A DNA stretch of 64,000 bases, from NCBI GenBank assembly GCA_046351415.1, contig JAXLYO010000017.1, forward strand, positions 73,445 to 137,444. The letters are read 5' to 3'. Positions 46,301-54,504 of this stretch are shown here, in pieces. Position 1 is the first letter of the stretch. Every line of letters starts with the position of its first letter. Source of the stretch: JABFRG01 sp046351415. Its GTDB lineage: Bacteria > Myxococcota_A > Polyangia > Polyangiales > Polyangiaceae. The notes beneath the pieces were generated by a model. It saw only the letters and a list, made by a program, of their open reading frames with translations. It did not search any database and was not told the origin of the DNA. The position numbers and the translations under genes are program-made.

Positions 46301-49300
46301 GTGATTGTCGAGCGCTTCTTCGTGGAGGCGCGCGATGCGGTGGAGTAGGTCGATCTTCTGGAACGCGTCGTCGCTGTGCTTGACCTGCACTTCGTGGACG
46401 CTGACGAGGCGCTGCCAATCACCCGAGGCCTCGTAGACCGGCTCGAGGACCGAGGCCGCTGCCACGGGTTCGCGATCGCCGTTCTTGAGGGCCTCGAGAG
46501 AGGCGATGGTCGGCTCGTGGTCGGGGAGCTCTTGGAGGATCTCCCGATAGAGTTCGACTGCGCGTGCGACGTCGGAGAGACGCTTCTCGTGAATTTCCGC
46601 GATGCGGTAGCGGAAGCTGATCGCTTGGTGCGGCTCGGAGGTGAGCTCGGCCTCGTGACCGAGCACCGTGAGGAGCTCGGACCAGTTCTCGGCTTGCTCG
46701 TAGAGCACGTCGAGGCGTGAGAGAGCTTGGAGGTCGTCCGGGTCGAGTTCGAGGATCTTGTTGTAGGTCTCGATGCCGGCCTGCACGTTGCTGAGCTCGC
46801 GCTCGTAGACGGCACCGATTTGGTAGAAGATGCGCTTCTTTTCTTCGGTGTCGAGGACGAGATCGACCTTGCGTTGATAGGCCTCGAGGAGGTCGTTCCA
46901 ACGGGAGAGACCAAGGTAACGGCGAATGAGTGCGTCGACCGCGCGCGTGTCTTCTTCGTCGAGCTCGAGGACGCGTTTGTAGACGGCGATCGCGTGCTCC
47001 TGACGTTCGAGGACGTCCTCCTCGATCGACGCGGCCTGGAAGAGCGCCTCCTTTCGAGCGGGCAGTTCTTCGAGGACGTCACTCTTTTTCTGGAGCACAT
47101 CGGAGAGGTCCGTGAAGCGTTCGGAGCTGCGGAACAGTCGCTCGAGCGAGAGTACGGCAGGGAGGTTCTGCGGGTCGACTTCGAGCACCGTGCGGTAGAG
47201 CGCGATGGCTTTGTCGAGGTTCTGCAGCTCCTCTTCTTGGATGCGTGCGCCAGTCGAGAGGAGCGCGCTTGCCAGCATAACATCGCGGTCGGCTTCGGGA
47301 GCCTCTGCGGCCGCCTTGCCGAGTTGTTCGTATTGGTTCGCGAGTTCGCCGAACGAACCGGTCGCGCGTGCTACGCGCTCGAGAGCAGCTTGCGTGACGT
47401 CGTTCGAGGGCTCTTCGCGGAGAGCGCGCACGAAGGTCGAGAAGGCAGCTGCCGCGTCGCCAGCCGAGTCCTCCTGGAGTTGCGCGATCTGGTGCAGGAG
47501 CTCGACGCGACGAGCCGCGTCTTCTGCGCGCTTCACCTGCACTTCGTGCACGTGAATGAGCTTCGTGTAGTCGCCGAGCTGGCGATAGTGACCTTCGAGA
47601 AGGTCGGCGATCGTGAGCTCGTGCGCCGGTTCGCGACCGAGACGCTCCAAGGCAACGAGCGCTTCTTGGTTGTGGAGGTCACGCTCGAGGATCGTGCGGT
47701 AGCCTTCGATGGCCGCGTCGACTTCGCCCATCGACGTCTCTTGCAGCGATGCAAGGCGAAGCATGAGCGCGATCTGGCTTTGATCGGTGGTCGCGAGTGC
47801 GAGCTGCGCCTCGAGGTTGGCGGCCAAGTCTGCCCACATCTTTTGACGCGTGAAGAGTTGGTCGAGTGCGAGGAGGGCGCGCGTGCTCGACGGCTCGAGT
47901 TCGAGCACCTTGCGGTAAGCGCCGATCGAGTCTTCGGAGCGGCCGAGCTTCTCGTCGTAGATGGTCGCGACCTTTGCATAGAGCTCTTCTTGGACCGCGA
48001 GGTCGCTCGTGAGCTCGATGCGCTTTTGGACGACGCCGATGAGGTCTTCCCAACGCGACGTGCGTTCGTAGAGCGCTTCGAGCGCGTCGAGGGCTTCGCT
48101 ATCGGCCGCGTCGAGCGAGAGGACGAGACCGTACGCTGCCGCAGCTTCGTCGACTTGGGAAAGGCGCTGCTCGGCGATTTGAGCGACGCGCATGAAGTAG
48201 TGACGCGCGAGGCGTGCGTCGCTCTGCGCGTTGCCGATCTCTCCGTAGAGAGCGACGAGATCCTTCCACTTGTTGCCGCGCTCGGCCACTTCCTCGATCT
48301 CGAGGCGCGTTTCGGAGAGCTCCGGTTCGTCCTTGAGGGCGGAGGAGAGGCTCGTGAACGAAAGCTCGATGTCGTTCAGTTGGTCGGACGCGATGCGCGC
48401 AATCTTGCGGAGCAGTGCAACGCGCTTCTTCGGGTCGTTCTCGGCGGCCGTGAGGATTTCGAGGGCACGAACGAGCTTGCTCCAATCGGCGCGTTCCTCG
48501 TAGATGGACTCGAGGATCGCAGCAGCGTCGGCGCGAAGGTCCTCGTTCTCGAGGAGCTTTTCGAGCGCCTCGCGAGCGGGACCGTGGCCTGCGCTGAGGA
48601 AGAGAATCTCGCGGTAATTCTCGAGTGCGGCCTGCGGGTCGCCGAGGTGGAGTTCCTGCGTCTGACCCAAGCGATACTTGAGGTCGACGAGCTCTTGCTC
48701 CGGAACGTCGAGCTCGATGCGACGACGGAGGATGTCCGCGTGCGGTTCATGACGTCCTAGAGAGCCGTAGAGACGGTCGAGAGCGGCGAGGGCGGGGCCT
48801 TCGGACTCTGAATCGTCCAAGATCTGGTTGAAGGTGTCGATCGCCTTGTCGACGTCCTTGACCTCCTCCTCGAAGAGCCGTGCGATTTCGTATTGGATGG
48901 CGCGGCGCTGCTTTGTGTCGTCCGCAAGGTCGCGTTTCTTCTCGTAGACCTCGAGGAGCTCACCGAACCGATTCGTCTGGCGATACAGACGCTCGAGCGC
49001 TTCGAGTGCCGGCGCGTTCGTGTTGTCTGCATCATACACGGAGCGGTAGACACGGAGGGCGTCGTCGACCGCGGACTTCTCCGCCTCGAAGACGTGACCG
49101 AGGCGAAGGCTCAGAGAAACGACGAGGTCGGGGTCGGTCGTATCACCGATGGCCTTTTCGTACGCACTGACGACTTGGTCCCAGCCTTTGGTGGCCTTGG
49201 CCGTACGCTCGACGTCGAGCGGCGAACGCTCCTCGCCGGGGGCGATGGCGAATGCCGCAAGGAAACGATCGAATGCCTTCTCCGGGTCCTTGACCTTGCC

Positions 49301-51676
49301 CTCGTAGAGAGCGGCGACTTCGCGGAGGAGCTCCACTTTCTGGAGGTCGTCTTCCTCGTGGGAGAGCTTTACTTCGATCGCGTTCGCGAGCGCCTTGGCG
49401 TTGCCCGCGGCACTGTAGATCGGGATGAGGGCTTCGGCTGCCTTGAGGTTCGAGGATTCGATCTCGAGCACCTTCTCGTAGGCACGCGCCGCGCGGTCGG
49501 CCTTCTGCTTCTTGTCTGCCCAGAGCTCGGCGATCTTGAAGAGGAGGTGGATCTTCGCTTCGGGCCGCGTTTCCTTCGTCTCTTGTTGCTCGAGGACGCG
49601 GATGAACTCGTCCCACTTGCCGCTCTCGGCGTAGAAGACTTCGAGGTCGTCCCAGAGGCCGAGCGCGAGGTACTTCTTCTTGAGGGCTTCTTGCGCCTTG
49701 CGGTCGTTCGGGTCGAGCGTGAGGAGCGTCTTCCAGGCCTGAACCGCGCCTTCGTCGTTGTTCAGACGCTCACCGTAGAGCGTACCGAGCTTCGAGAGGA
49801 TTTGAATGCGGGCAGCCGGCTCGTAGGTGACTTCGGACTGCTTCTCGAGAACCGTGACGAGCTTGTCGAAGTCCTTCGAGCGCTCGTAAAGAGCTGAGAG
49901 CGCGCCGAGTGCATCGGCATTCGAGTCGTCCGTCGCGAGCACTTCGTTCCAGAGCTCGATGCAGACGTCGGGCTTCTTGATGCGCTCCGTCGCCAGCTTC
50001 GCCATGTCGAGGAACTTCGATGCGCGGGCGGCGCCATCGAGGCGATCGGCTTCGCGGCGCTCGAGCGTGAGAAGCTTTTCCCAATCGCGGCGCTTCTCGT
50101 ACATCTGACGGAGATAGTCGGTCGCCGTCTGATTCTCCGGGTCGATCGCGAGCACCTGCTCGTAGGCCTTCACGGCCTCCGCTTGGTTCGCGAACTTGCC
50201 GACGTAGAGCTCGGCGGCCTTCATGTAGTACTCGACCTTCTCCGAAGGCTCGGGCACTGCCGCCGCGAGCGCGAGGAGCGTCTTGACGTACTCGTTGTAA
50301 CGCTTCGCGCCTTCCTGCTTCTCCGCTTGCGCACGAAGAGCCGCAATGGTGGTCTCGCCGCTTCCGGCAGCGCTCGGTTGCGCCATGCTGACGGGGGCAG
50401 GGGCGGGCGTGGGCTCCTGCATCGATGCTACGGGAGGCGGCGCGGCGATCGTCGACGTCGCGACCGGTTCCTCGGCGCCACGCGCAGTTTCCGCGGGCTC
50501 GCTCTCGGGGCTCTGCAGGGTCGGCGGGGGAGGCGCAGCCGTGGCCGAGACGAAATTCGGCGGACGCATCTTCTCGCCGATTTGGTCCTCGAATGCCTTG
50601 AGGTCGGGGTGCGAGGGAGAAACCACACAGAGGCGCTCGAATGCCGTGCGCGCGCGGATGAGGTTTCCGAGCTGGCGCCACGCAATGGTGGCAGCTTGCG
50701 CGAGCAAGAAGGTCGACTTGCCGTTCTCTGCTCCGGACACGGCCTCTTCGGCGATCGAGATGACCTTGTCCCAGTCGCCCGACTTCTTGCCGTGGTAGTC
50801 GCGAAGGAACTGGAAGGCGCCATCTGCGTCTGGCGTCAGCTTGACTGCGTCTTCGAGGAAGCGAATGCCGACGTCCACTTGCTGCAAACGACCCACCCAA
50901 CGTCCGCCGAATACGAATGCAAGGTGGCCGCGTGCGTGGTGATCAGCGGTTGACTCGAGGAGCTCGGCTTGCGTCGCCTGGAGCGACTCGAAGCGGCCGG
51001 CCTCGGCGAGGAGCCCTTCGTAGGCCGTCGCGATTTCGAGGGACTCGGGATTGGCGGTGTACGCTTGCTCGAGGAGCGCTTCGGCTTCGTCCGGAGCGAA
51101 GCGTTTCACGACGCGCGCTGCGCGCATGAGGAGACGCGCTTTCTTCGCGCCTTCGGCGGAGGCCGCCTGCGTGGTGAGGCCAGCGACGTGCGCGCGGAAA
51201 GAGCCGCTCTCGGCTTGCACGTCTTCGAGACATGCGCGGGCCTCGTCGCTGTTTCCGCCGCTCGCGTTCAGCGCGCGCGCGTAGGTGGTCGTCGCCTTGT
51301 CGTACTCGCCTTGGTCGCAGAGAACGTCGCCGAGTTCGACGAGGAGCGCGGTCGTGTCGTGCGCATCGCGCTCGGCCTTCAGCTCGAGCTCGAGGAGCTT
51401 CTGCACCATGTTGAGTTTGCCGAGCTCCCAATACACTTCGCGAGCAGCCGCGAGGCTTTCGGTGAGCTGCGGGTTCAACTTGTAAGCATCTTGGAAATGC
51501 TTCAGCGCTTTGACGAGCGACAAGAATTTCGTGCGATACACGCGGCCAGCCTGCAGGTGCAGAGCGGCTTTTTCGGCAGCAGACGATCCTGCGTTCGCGA
51601 TGCCTTTTTCCAGTTCTTCGACCAGGCTTTGCCAGTCGCGAATGTTCTCGAGCTCGATGAGACGATCCTGGTTCAT
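40319..51676 (-). CDS. gltI: Giant TPR protein, AgnB/GltI-like gliding-motility component
   Basis: 3785 residues made almost entirely of TPR-like helical pairs in 34- to 40-residue steps (repeating forms such as YEKVLEIE, LEALYER, WEDLIGVVQKRIEL). A Pro/Ala-rich break at about 405-480 splits a short N-terminal TPR block from the long array, and a C-terminal non-TPR domain occupies about 3480-3785. M. xanthus AgnB/GltI is also a nearly 4000-residue TPR protein of the G1 gliding cluster. No signal peptide. ATG 51676 has AAGG six bases upstream; 26 codons before it are not protein-like. It would scaffold Glt/Agl complexes. Confidence 0.84.
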   Translation of the reverse strand: MNQDRLIELENIRDWQSLVEELEKGIANAGSSAAEKAALHLQAGRVYRTKFLSLVKALKHFQDAYKLNPQLTESLAAAREVYWELGKLNMVQKLLELELKAERDAHDTTALLVELGDVLCDQGEYDKATTTYARALNASGGNSDEARACLEDVQAESGSFRAHVAGLTTQAASAEGAKKARLLMRAARVVKRFAPDEAEALLEQAYTANPESLEIATAYEGLLAEAGRFESLQATQAELLESTADHHARGHLAFVFGGRWVGRLQQVDVGIRFLEDAVKLTPDADGAFQFLRDYHGKKSGDWDKVISIAEEAVSGAENGKSTFLLAQAATIAWRQLGNLIRARTAFERLCVVSPSHPDLKAFEDQIGEKMRPPNFVSATAAPPPPTLQSPESEPAETARGAEEPVATSTIAAPPPVASMQEPTPAPAPVSMAQPSAAGSGETTIAALRAQAEKQEGAKRYNEYVKTLLALAAAVPEPSEKVEYYMKAAELYVGKFANQAEAVKAYEQVLAIDPENQTATDYLRQMYEKRRDWEKLLTLERREADRLDGAARASKFLDMAKLATERIKKPDVCIELWNEVLATDDSNADALGALSALYERSKDFDKLVTVLEKQSEVTYEPAARIQILSKLGTLYGERLNNDEGAVQAWKTLLTLDPNDRKAQEALKKKYLALGLWDDLEVFYAESGKWDEFIRVLEQQETKETRPEAKIHLLFKIAELWADKKQKADRAARAYEKVLEIESSNLKAAEALIPIYSAAGNAKALANAIEVKLSHEEDDLQKVELLREVAALYEGKVKDPEKAFDRFLAAFAIAPGEERSPLDVERTAKATKGWDQVVSAYEKAIGDTTDPDLVVSLSLRLGHVFEAEKSAVDDALRVYRSVYDADNTNAPALEALERLYRQTNRFGELLEVYEKKRDLADDTKQRRAIQYEIARLFEEEVKDVDKAIDTFNQILDDSESEGPALAALDRLYGSLGRHEPHADILRRRIELDVPEQELVDLKYRLGQTQELHLGDPQAALENYREILFLSAGHGPAREALEKLLENEDLRADAAAILESIYEERADWSKLVRALEILTAAENDPKKRVALLRKIARIASDQLNDIELSFTSLSSALKDEPELSETRLEIEEVAERGNKWKDLVALYGEIGNAQSDARLARHYFMRVAQIAEQRLSQVDEAAAAYGLVLSLDAADSEALDALEALYERTSRWEDLIGVVQKRIELTSDLAVQEELYAKVATIYDEKLGRSEDSIGAYRKVLELEPSSTRALLALDQLFTRQKMWADLAANLEAQLALATTDQSQIALMLRLASLQETSMGEVDAAIEGYRTILERDLHNQEALVALERLGREPAHELTIADLLEGHYRQLGDYTKLIHVHEVQVKRAEDAARRVELLHQIAQLQEDSAGDAAAAFSTFVRALREEPSNDVTQAALERVARATGSFGELANQYEQLGKAAAEAPEADRDVMLASALLSTGARIQEEELQNLDKAIALYRTVLEVDPQNLPAVLSLERLFRSSERFTDLSDVLQKKSDVLEELPARKEALFQAASIEEDVLERQEHAIAVYKRVLELDEEDTRAVDALIRRYLGLSRWNDLLEAYQRKVDLVLDTEEKKRIFYQIGAVYERELSNVQAGIETYNKILELDPDDLQALSRLDVLYEQAENWSELLTVLGHEAELTSEPHQAISFRYRIAEIHEKRLSDVARAVELYREILQELPDHEPTIASLEALKNGDREPVAAASVLEPVYEASGDWQRLVSVHEVQVKHSDDAFQKIDLLHRIARLHEEALDNHSAAFDSYARALAVDSSNEQTLQNLERLAMVVNRWPDVAVLYDQELDKLTEAPERFVELALRTAQVYEVQLEKTELAIVRHRRVLEVDPTNEAALHSLDRLYVLTERWSDLVQILTTLSTSTQDGGKALEYSYRLGETQEKRLSNLDAAIEVYRQILESEPTHAQTLAAVEGLFSAKQKQTEIATILEPLYTSSGEWEKLAAVYEARLEHTAEPAERLEQYYVIANLHEERLHDAVSTLRVYMRALLEFPLDERAGEEAARLAQMVDGGWEELANTYADILGQHEDLAVQKSIGVRLARTFEDELADVTKAEETYAYVLGKDPKDQDALSNLDRIYLSTEAWQELAQILEMRVKATEDTMELVDLHSRLGEAYETRLGDIPNATRVYRRIFDELEKNNEGAITALERIYTNAESWRDLNVVFERQLELALGTSDEADIRAKIANLAATKLGEPERAIEGWKGVLDLRGEDSEALGALANLFEAGGMWRELADILERQSDIATSDDDRVNILTRRARNFTDQLQRDDLALEDWTRVLDIDSANLAALRAITSIRRRQQEPTELVSGLHMTVDRASHLLDEDELKDIYRELGKTYGERLGQPYDAADAWRHLIDLGPDFEAFDALDAIYRTDEKWEEVIDIKMQRAAALPEPAQQIEEYRAAAALWVEPLGNPDGATSAWQRILEVDAANDEAFTILEQLHSEAGRFEPLIELYLGRLETREQPSEKTELLRKIAKVFEEKLGDKNQALDALMQALEIDIFDKETPKHLDQMAQDTRRWPEVLNTVNGWLKGETDPQRKIRLCLLLAKWYGDDLNRPDYAQPMYAQIVQLDPDNVGALRQMAQLYRKSGDTQRYGQTLTKALEVAATDGDQKEILTELGELLETQMNQPEQALNYFQRALKVDGFFLPALVNLERIYETRGQNRELVDILQRKVNALKEPAEVAQTKLRVASLLETTVVDKQKAAQTYREVLEIEPSNLQALRGLSRVYSDLEQWPELVRTLETELEHVSTERERIDVLVHLAHLQEEKFLKADLAAAHLEQVLEIDPNHEDAYYALERNYRKLRLWPELIATYERHISATIDRHTKVELYGFIAQVYGDELDDADRAIDAYRNIVDIEENNLAALEALSRLFEKSGDIAQAVDYMGRVAELTDDPKQRVETFYRIARAMDEKLGDRMGAQDRYEMAIDIDPGHIPSLVALRQISMDNADYDKAAKFIDQEQSYTAVPRQRARLLVELGRVREELLQDHGSAVLAWEAAIEADPENEEAALPLADEFISTEQWERAEPLLELLVRKAGKRDRAEQHSLNKKLGIVTSALGKDDRALKAYTAAHQLDLTDQETIRGLADVSFRLQDWGAALTNYQKVLTALDESEVDLRADVYFRLGSIKKEQGQPKQAVSNYEKALGVLPNHRPTLEALVAIYSELKDWKQVVAYKRQILDDLVDGTERFEMLNDIADVWSEKDKNPSKAIEALEEAKDINPTDIPLLNKLLTLYPQTESWARMIDALQMLSEIEKDPIRKSKFVNMMAQLYRDKENDQDRAVELFNDALDLNPTFLEAFERINKILTNKKDWKGLERAFRKMLRRMSAAGTQNPDLEWNLWHNLGLIYRDRLQDPASAIEAFKMATRYKPDEPVERQILAELYEVTDQVEAAIGEHWHVLQKDPMRVDPYRSLYRLALKLHDYDRAWTLCAALSFLGKADEEEKRFFDDYRPKGMIQVKSRLDNEQWVKNLFHKDENLYIGKIFEMVTPAAIVAKQQALARAKQLPQLDPRFRQDPQSSTVTFAKTFGWAAQVLGVPAPELYIRNDVPGALMTVPSSPPATVAGQTVLTGFTPQELTFIVGKHLSGYRGEHYIKNLFPTLAELKVVLFAGIKVILSDFAVPADMAQAVNGFAMELAKSMRPIERDSLRIVVQKFVEDGARADLKRWMQTVDVTAARSGLLLCGDLDIAKKIIAAEPQLPGDLTPGEKMKELLIFSVGEQYLQLRKTLGISVGSEG

Positions 51677-51939
51677 GGATGCCTTAGTTGAGTGCTGATG
51701 CGTGACGATGAAGCGTGAAAATTCGGCGCGAGAGCCCGGAAGCGTCGCGCGCACAACGAAGAACTGCGGGCGGAAACTTTATCAAAGCACGCGACTTTCG
51801 TGGGGAACTTCCGCACGCTCCGTCGAAATACCGGACCGTGGCCAGGGGCCGGCGAATCGGTGCGGAAAAACCACAAAATGCACGGCCAGACTCCGGGTTT
51901 CCTTTCCCCAGGGCCTCAGCCTTTGCGGCGGTCGGGTCC

Positions 51940-52845
51940 TTACTGGAGGGCGCCGCCCAGTGCGGTCGCGTCGGCTTGGGCCGTGGCGCATTGGTCGGCG
52001 TAACGAGCAGCGCCGGCGCCGCGGCAGATCATCTTCTGGAACGAAGAGAGCTGCTGGATGGCTTCGCTCTTGCGCGTGGCGCGGGCGTACGCGTGACCAA
52101 GGTTGAAGTAGACGATGGCTTGGCCAGGCTCATTGCACTGACCGCACGCCTTCTTGGCGGCTTCGTACGAGGAGATGGCGCCCGGAATGTCGCCCTTGCG
52201 CTCTTTGATGTCGCCGGCGAGCGAGTGCAGGGTCGAGATGTGCTTGTCGCCTTCCTTGGCGAAGCTGAGGCCCTCTTTCGTGATCTGCTCGGCTTCGTTG
52301 ATCATGCCGAGGCGCACGTACATGTCGGCGAGAGGCCCGTAGTACTGCGTGTCGTCGGGCTTCGTCTCGATGGCCTTCGTGTAGTTCTTGAGGGCGGCGT
52401 TCTCGTCGTCGAGGTGAAGCATGACTTCGGCGAGCTCGTAGTAAGCGTCGGCGAGGTTCGCGTCCTTCTGGATGGCCGCCTCGAGCGGACCGCGTGCGTC
52501 GGACCAGCTTGCTTGATTCTTCTCGGCCTGACGAGCGAGCGCGAAACCATGCATATAGAAGTAGTTCGCGAAGGTGGGGGCCTTCTTCTCGGCCTTCGCG
52601 GCAGCCGTGATGACCTTGTCCCACTGCTCCTTCTTCTTGTACATCTGCATCAGGCGCCACTGGATGCGGTGGTTGTCCTGATCGAGATTCGCGGCCTGCT
52701 CGTACTTCGAGATGGCTTCGTCCGGGCTCGTGGCCTTCGCCTTGTCGCCTTCGTTGGCGAGGTTGACCGCGTCGATTGCATTTCGGTTGCAACCCACGCT
52801 GGCAGTGGCGCTGAGAACGAGGAGGCCGGCGACGAGCTTTCGCAT
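51940..52845 (-). CDS. TPR lipoprotein
   Basis: 301 residues. Lipobox TASVGC near residue 19, then seven or so TPR units (YEQAANLDQDNHRIQWRLMQ, YELAEVMLHLDDENAALKNY, YFNLGHAYARATRKSEAIQQ), with Cys residues near the end (ACGQCNE, ICRG, QCAT). It is likely a periplasm-facing lipoprotein of the same machinery as the giant TPR protein, whose gene starts 263 bases downstream. GltC/GltE-type roles are possible; identity unresolved. Confidence 0.78.
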   Translation of the reverse strand: MRKLVAGLLVLSATASVGCNRNAIDAVNLANEGDKAKATSPDEAISKYEQAANLDQDNHRIQWRLMQMYKKKEQWDKVITAAAKAEKKAPTFANYFYMHGFALARQAEKNQASWSDARGPLEAAIQKDANLADAYYELAEVMLHLDDENAALKNYTKAIETKPDDTQYYGPLADMYVRLGMINEAEQITKEGLSFAKEGDKHISTLHSLAGDIKERKGDIPGAISSYEAAKKACGQCNEPGQAIVYFNLGHAYARATRKSEAIQQLSSFQKMICRGAGAARYADQCATAQADATALGGALQ

Positions 52846-52897
52846 GACCGGGACTTTATGCAGATTTGGGGGCAGTTGGAAGCGTGAAATGCGGCGC

Positions 52898-54172
52898 TCA
52901 GTCCAGGTTGCCTTCGAACTCTTCGGGCACAAAGTGAAAGAAGCAGACCGAACTCGTATGGCCGTCGGGCTGGGCATTCCGCCAGTGGGGCAGGTCGGTC
53001 CCGCGATAGAGGAGGCCGTCGCCGATGCCCAGTTTGACTTCGTGAGTGACGCCGTCCACGTCCATGAAAATCGGCCAGCTTTCGTCCGTCGTGCGCTCGG
53101 GCTCGTAGTCGATGGGGAAGGACAGGTTCCAGGCGCATTGCGGACGGTCGGTGTGCCGCTTCAGTACCGCCCAGGGTTCGTAGAAGGCCGACATCGTATA
53201 GGACCCTTTGAGGCGCTCGGGCGTGATGCGGGAAATGAGCGCCGCAAATTGTTCTTGGAAGAAGCGGACAACCGGCTCGTTGTGTTTCGTGAGCCGGAGT
53301 GGCGATTGCATATGATCGCGTCGAAAGAAGCCGAGCCGGACCGCTTTCCGATAGTGAGCGCGAACCATGCCGAGCGAGACGGGATTCACGAGCCTTCGGA
53401 GGACGACGTACTGCTGCACGCCGAGCTGCGAGCGCGCGCCTTCGAGTTGAGCGTCCCATAGGGCTTTGCGTTTCGTCGGATACGTGCGTTCTACAACTAA
53501 ATGGGCACGCCGCAGCACTTCCAAGATGCTCTCGGTCGAGACCGTGGGGTCGGTATTCGTCACAGAGGCTGCCAAGCGTTCGACGACCGCCGTGAGCTCG
53601 GCGCCGAAATTCGAAACAGCAGGCTTTGCTGCAAGGTATCGCGCGAGTTCTTCGCGGACGCCATTCATGCGAAAGGGGACGACGACCTCCGTGCCCGGAT
53701 CGCGGCACCAAAGCACCGTGTCGGTCGGCTGGATGAAGGTCGCGCGGGCGGCCACCGTGGCAACTTCGGCTGGCACTTGCCCAGCAGTCTGGAGAATACA
53801 CGCCGGATTCGCCATGAGTGAATCCATCGGGGCGCTCCGATTGAAGTTTGGGTCGTCCCAGGCGGGCGTCATCGTGGCAACGAGCGGCAGATCAAAGTCG
53901 AACGGCACTTCCCGCGCCGGCTGAGCACGCGGCTCGACGAGCAGCCCCATCTTCGCGAGCCGCGCCGTCAACTTCGCCGGCATGTCTTCTTGCTCCGTCT
54001 CCGGATCCACGACCCAGAGGAGGAACTTTTGAAGCTCGGGATCGTGACCCCAAGGCATCGTGATGAAGCCGTGTTTGCCGTTGCGCCCGCTCCAGGAAAA
54101 CTCGAGGTGGATCACGAGGGACTCGTTGATCTCGAGTGCCCCGTCCTCATCTGCTTGGTCGGTCGAATCCAT
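52898..54172 (-). CDS. 2OG-Fe(II) oxygenase-like protein
   Basis: 424 residues. The last 130 residues contain YEPWAVLKRHTDRPQCAWNL (HxD metal motif), then DGLLYRGTDLPHWRN with the distal His and SSVCFFHFVP, in the right order for a double-stranded beta-helix oxygenase. The N-terminal 290 residues are unassigned. ATG 54172 is used; the TTG at 54193 is weaker. It lies 52 bases upstream of the TPR lipoprotein gene. Confidence 0.7.
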   Translation of the reverse strand: MDSTDQADEDGALEINESLVIHLEFSWSGRNGKHGFITMPWGHDPELQKFLLWVVDPETEQEDMPAKLTARLAKMGLLVEPRAQPAREVPFDFDLPLVATMTPAWDDPNFNRSAPMDSLMANPACILQTAGQVPAEVATVAARATFIQPTDTVLWCRDPGTEVVVPFRMNGVREELARYLAAKPAVSNFGAELTAVVERLAASVTNTDPTVSTESILEVLRRAHLVVERTYPTKRKALWDAQLEGARSQLGVQQYVVLRRLVNPVSLGMVRAHYRKAVRLGFFRRDHMQSPLRLTKHNEPVVRFFQEQFAALISRITPERLKGSYTMSAFYEPWAVLKRHTDRPQCAWNLSFPIDYEPERTTDESWPIFMDVDGVTHEVKLGIGDGLLYRGTDLPHWRNAQPDGHTSSVCFFHFVPEEFEGNLD

Positions 54173-54390
54173 CGGTTTCGGTGCATAGCGCAAACAAACG
54201 CACGAAGCCCCAAGATTTGCTCACGGGGTCGAGCCACGAAGATCATCCACACCGTGGCAGCCTCCACTCGTGCGCGGTATCCGCAACTCGACCGTATTGC
54301 ATCGGAGTTTTGTGCACGAGCACACGCCGCGGGATGGACTGACGAGCGAGAGGCGTTGGTTTCCAAGCATCCGTGCTCCGCGGCGACAAA
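54173..54390. other. Spacer between the oxygenase and gltG-like genes
   Basis: No gene, repeat or convincing promoter was seen here. The adjoining 54391-54423 hairpin terminates the gltG-like transcript. Confidence 0.5.
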
Positions 54391-54423
54391 AATGAAAACG
54401 CGGACCTCTAGAAAAGTCCGCGT
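54391..54423 (-). terminator. Intrinsic terminator of the gltG-like gene
   Basis: On the minus strand ACGCGGAC and GTCCGCGT (54416-54423 / 54398-54405) form an 8-bp stem with a 10-base loop, followed by TTTTCATTTTTG. Confidence 0.78.
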
Positions 54424-54504
54424 CGTCAAGCTGGGCGCTCCGAGTGAGCCTGGGCGCTCGGGAACCGAGGGGTGAGCGGCGAACCACTCACTCCCCATGG
54501 TAGC

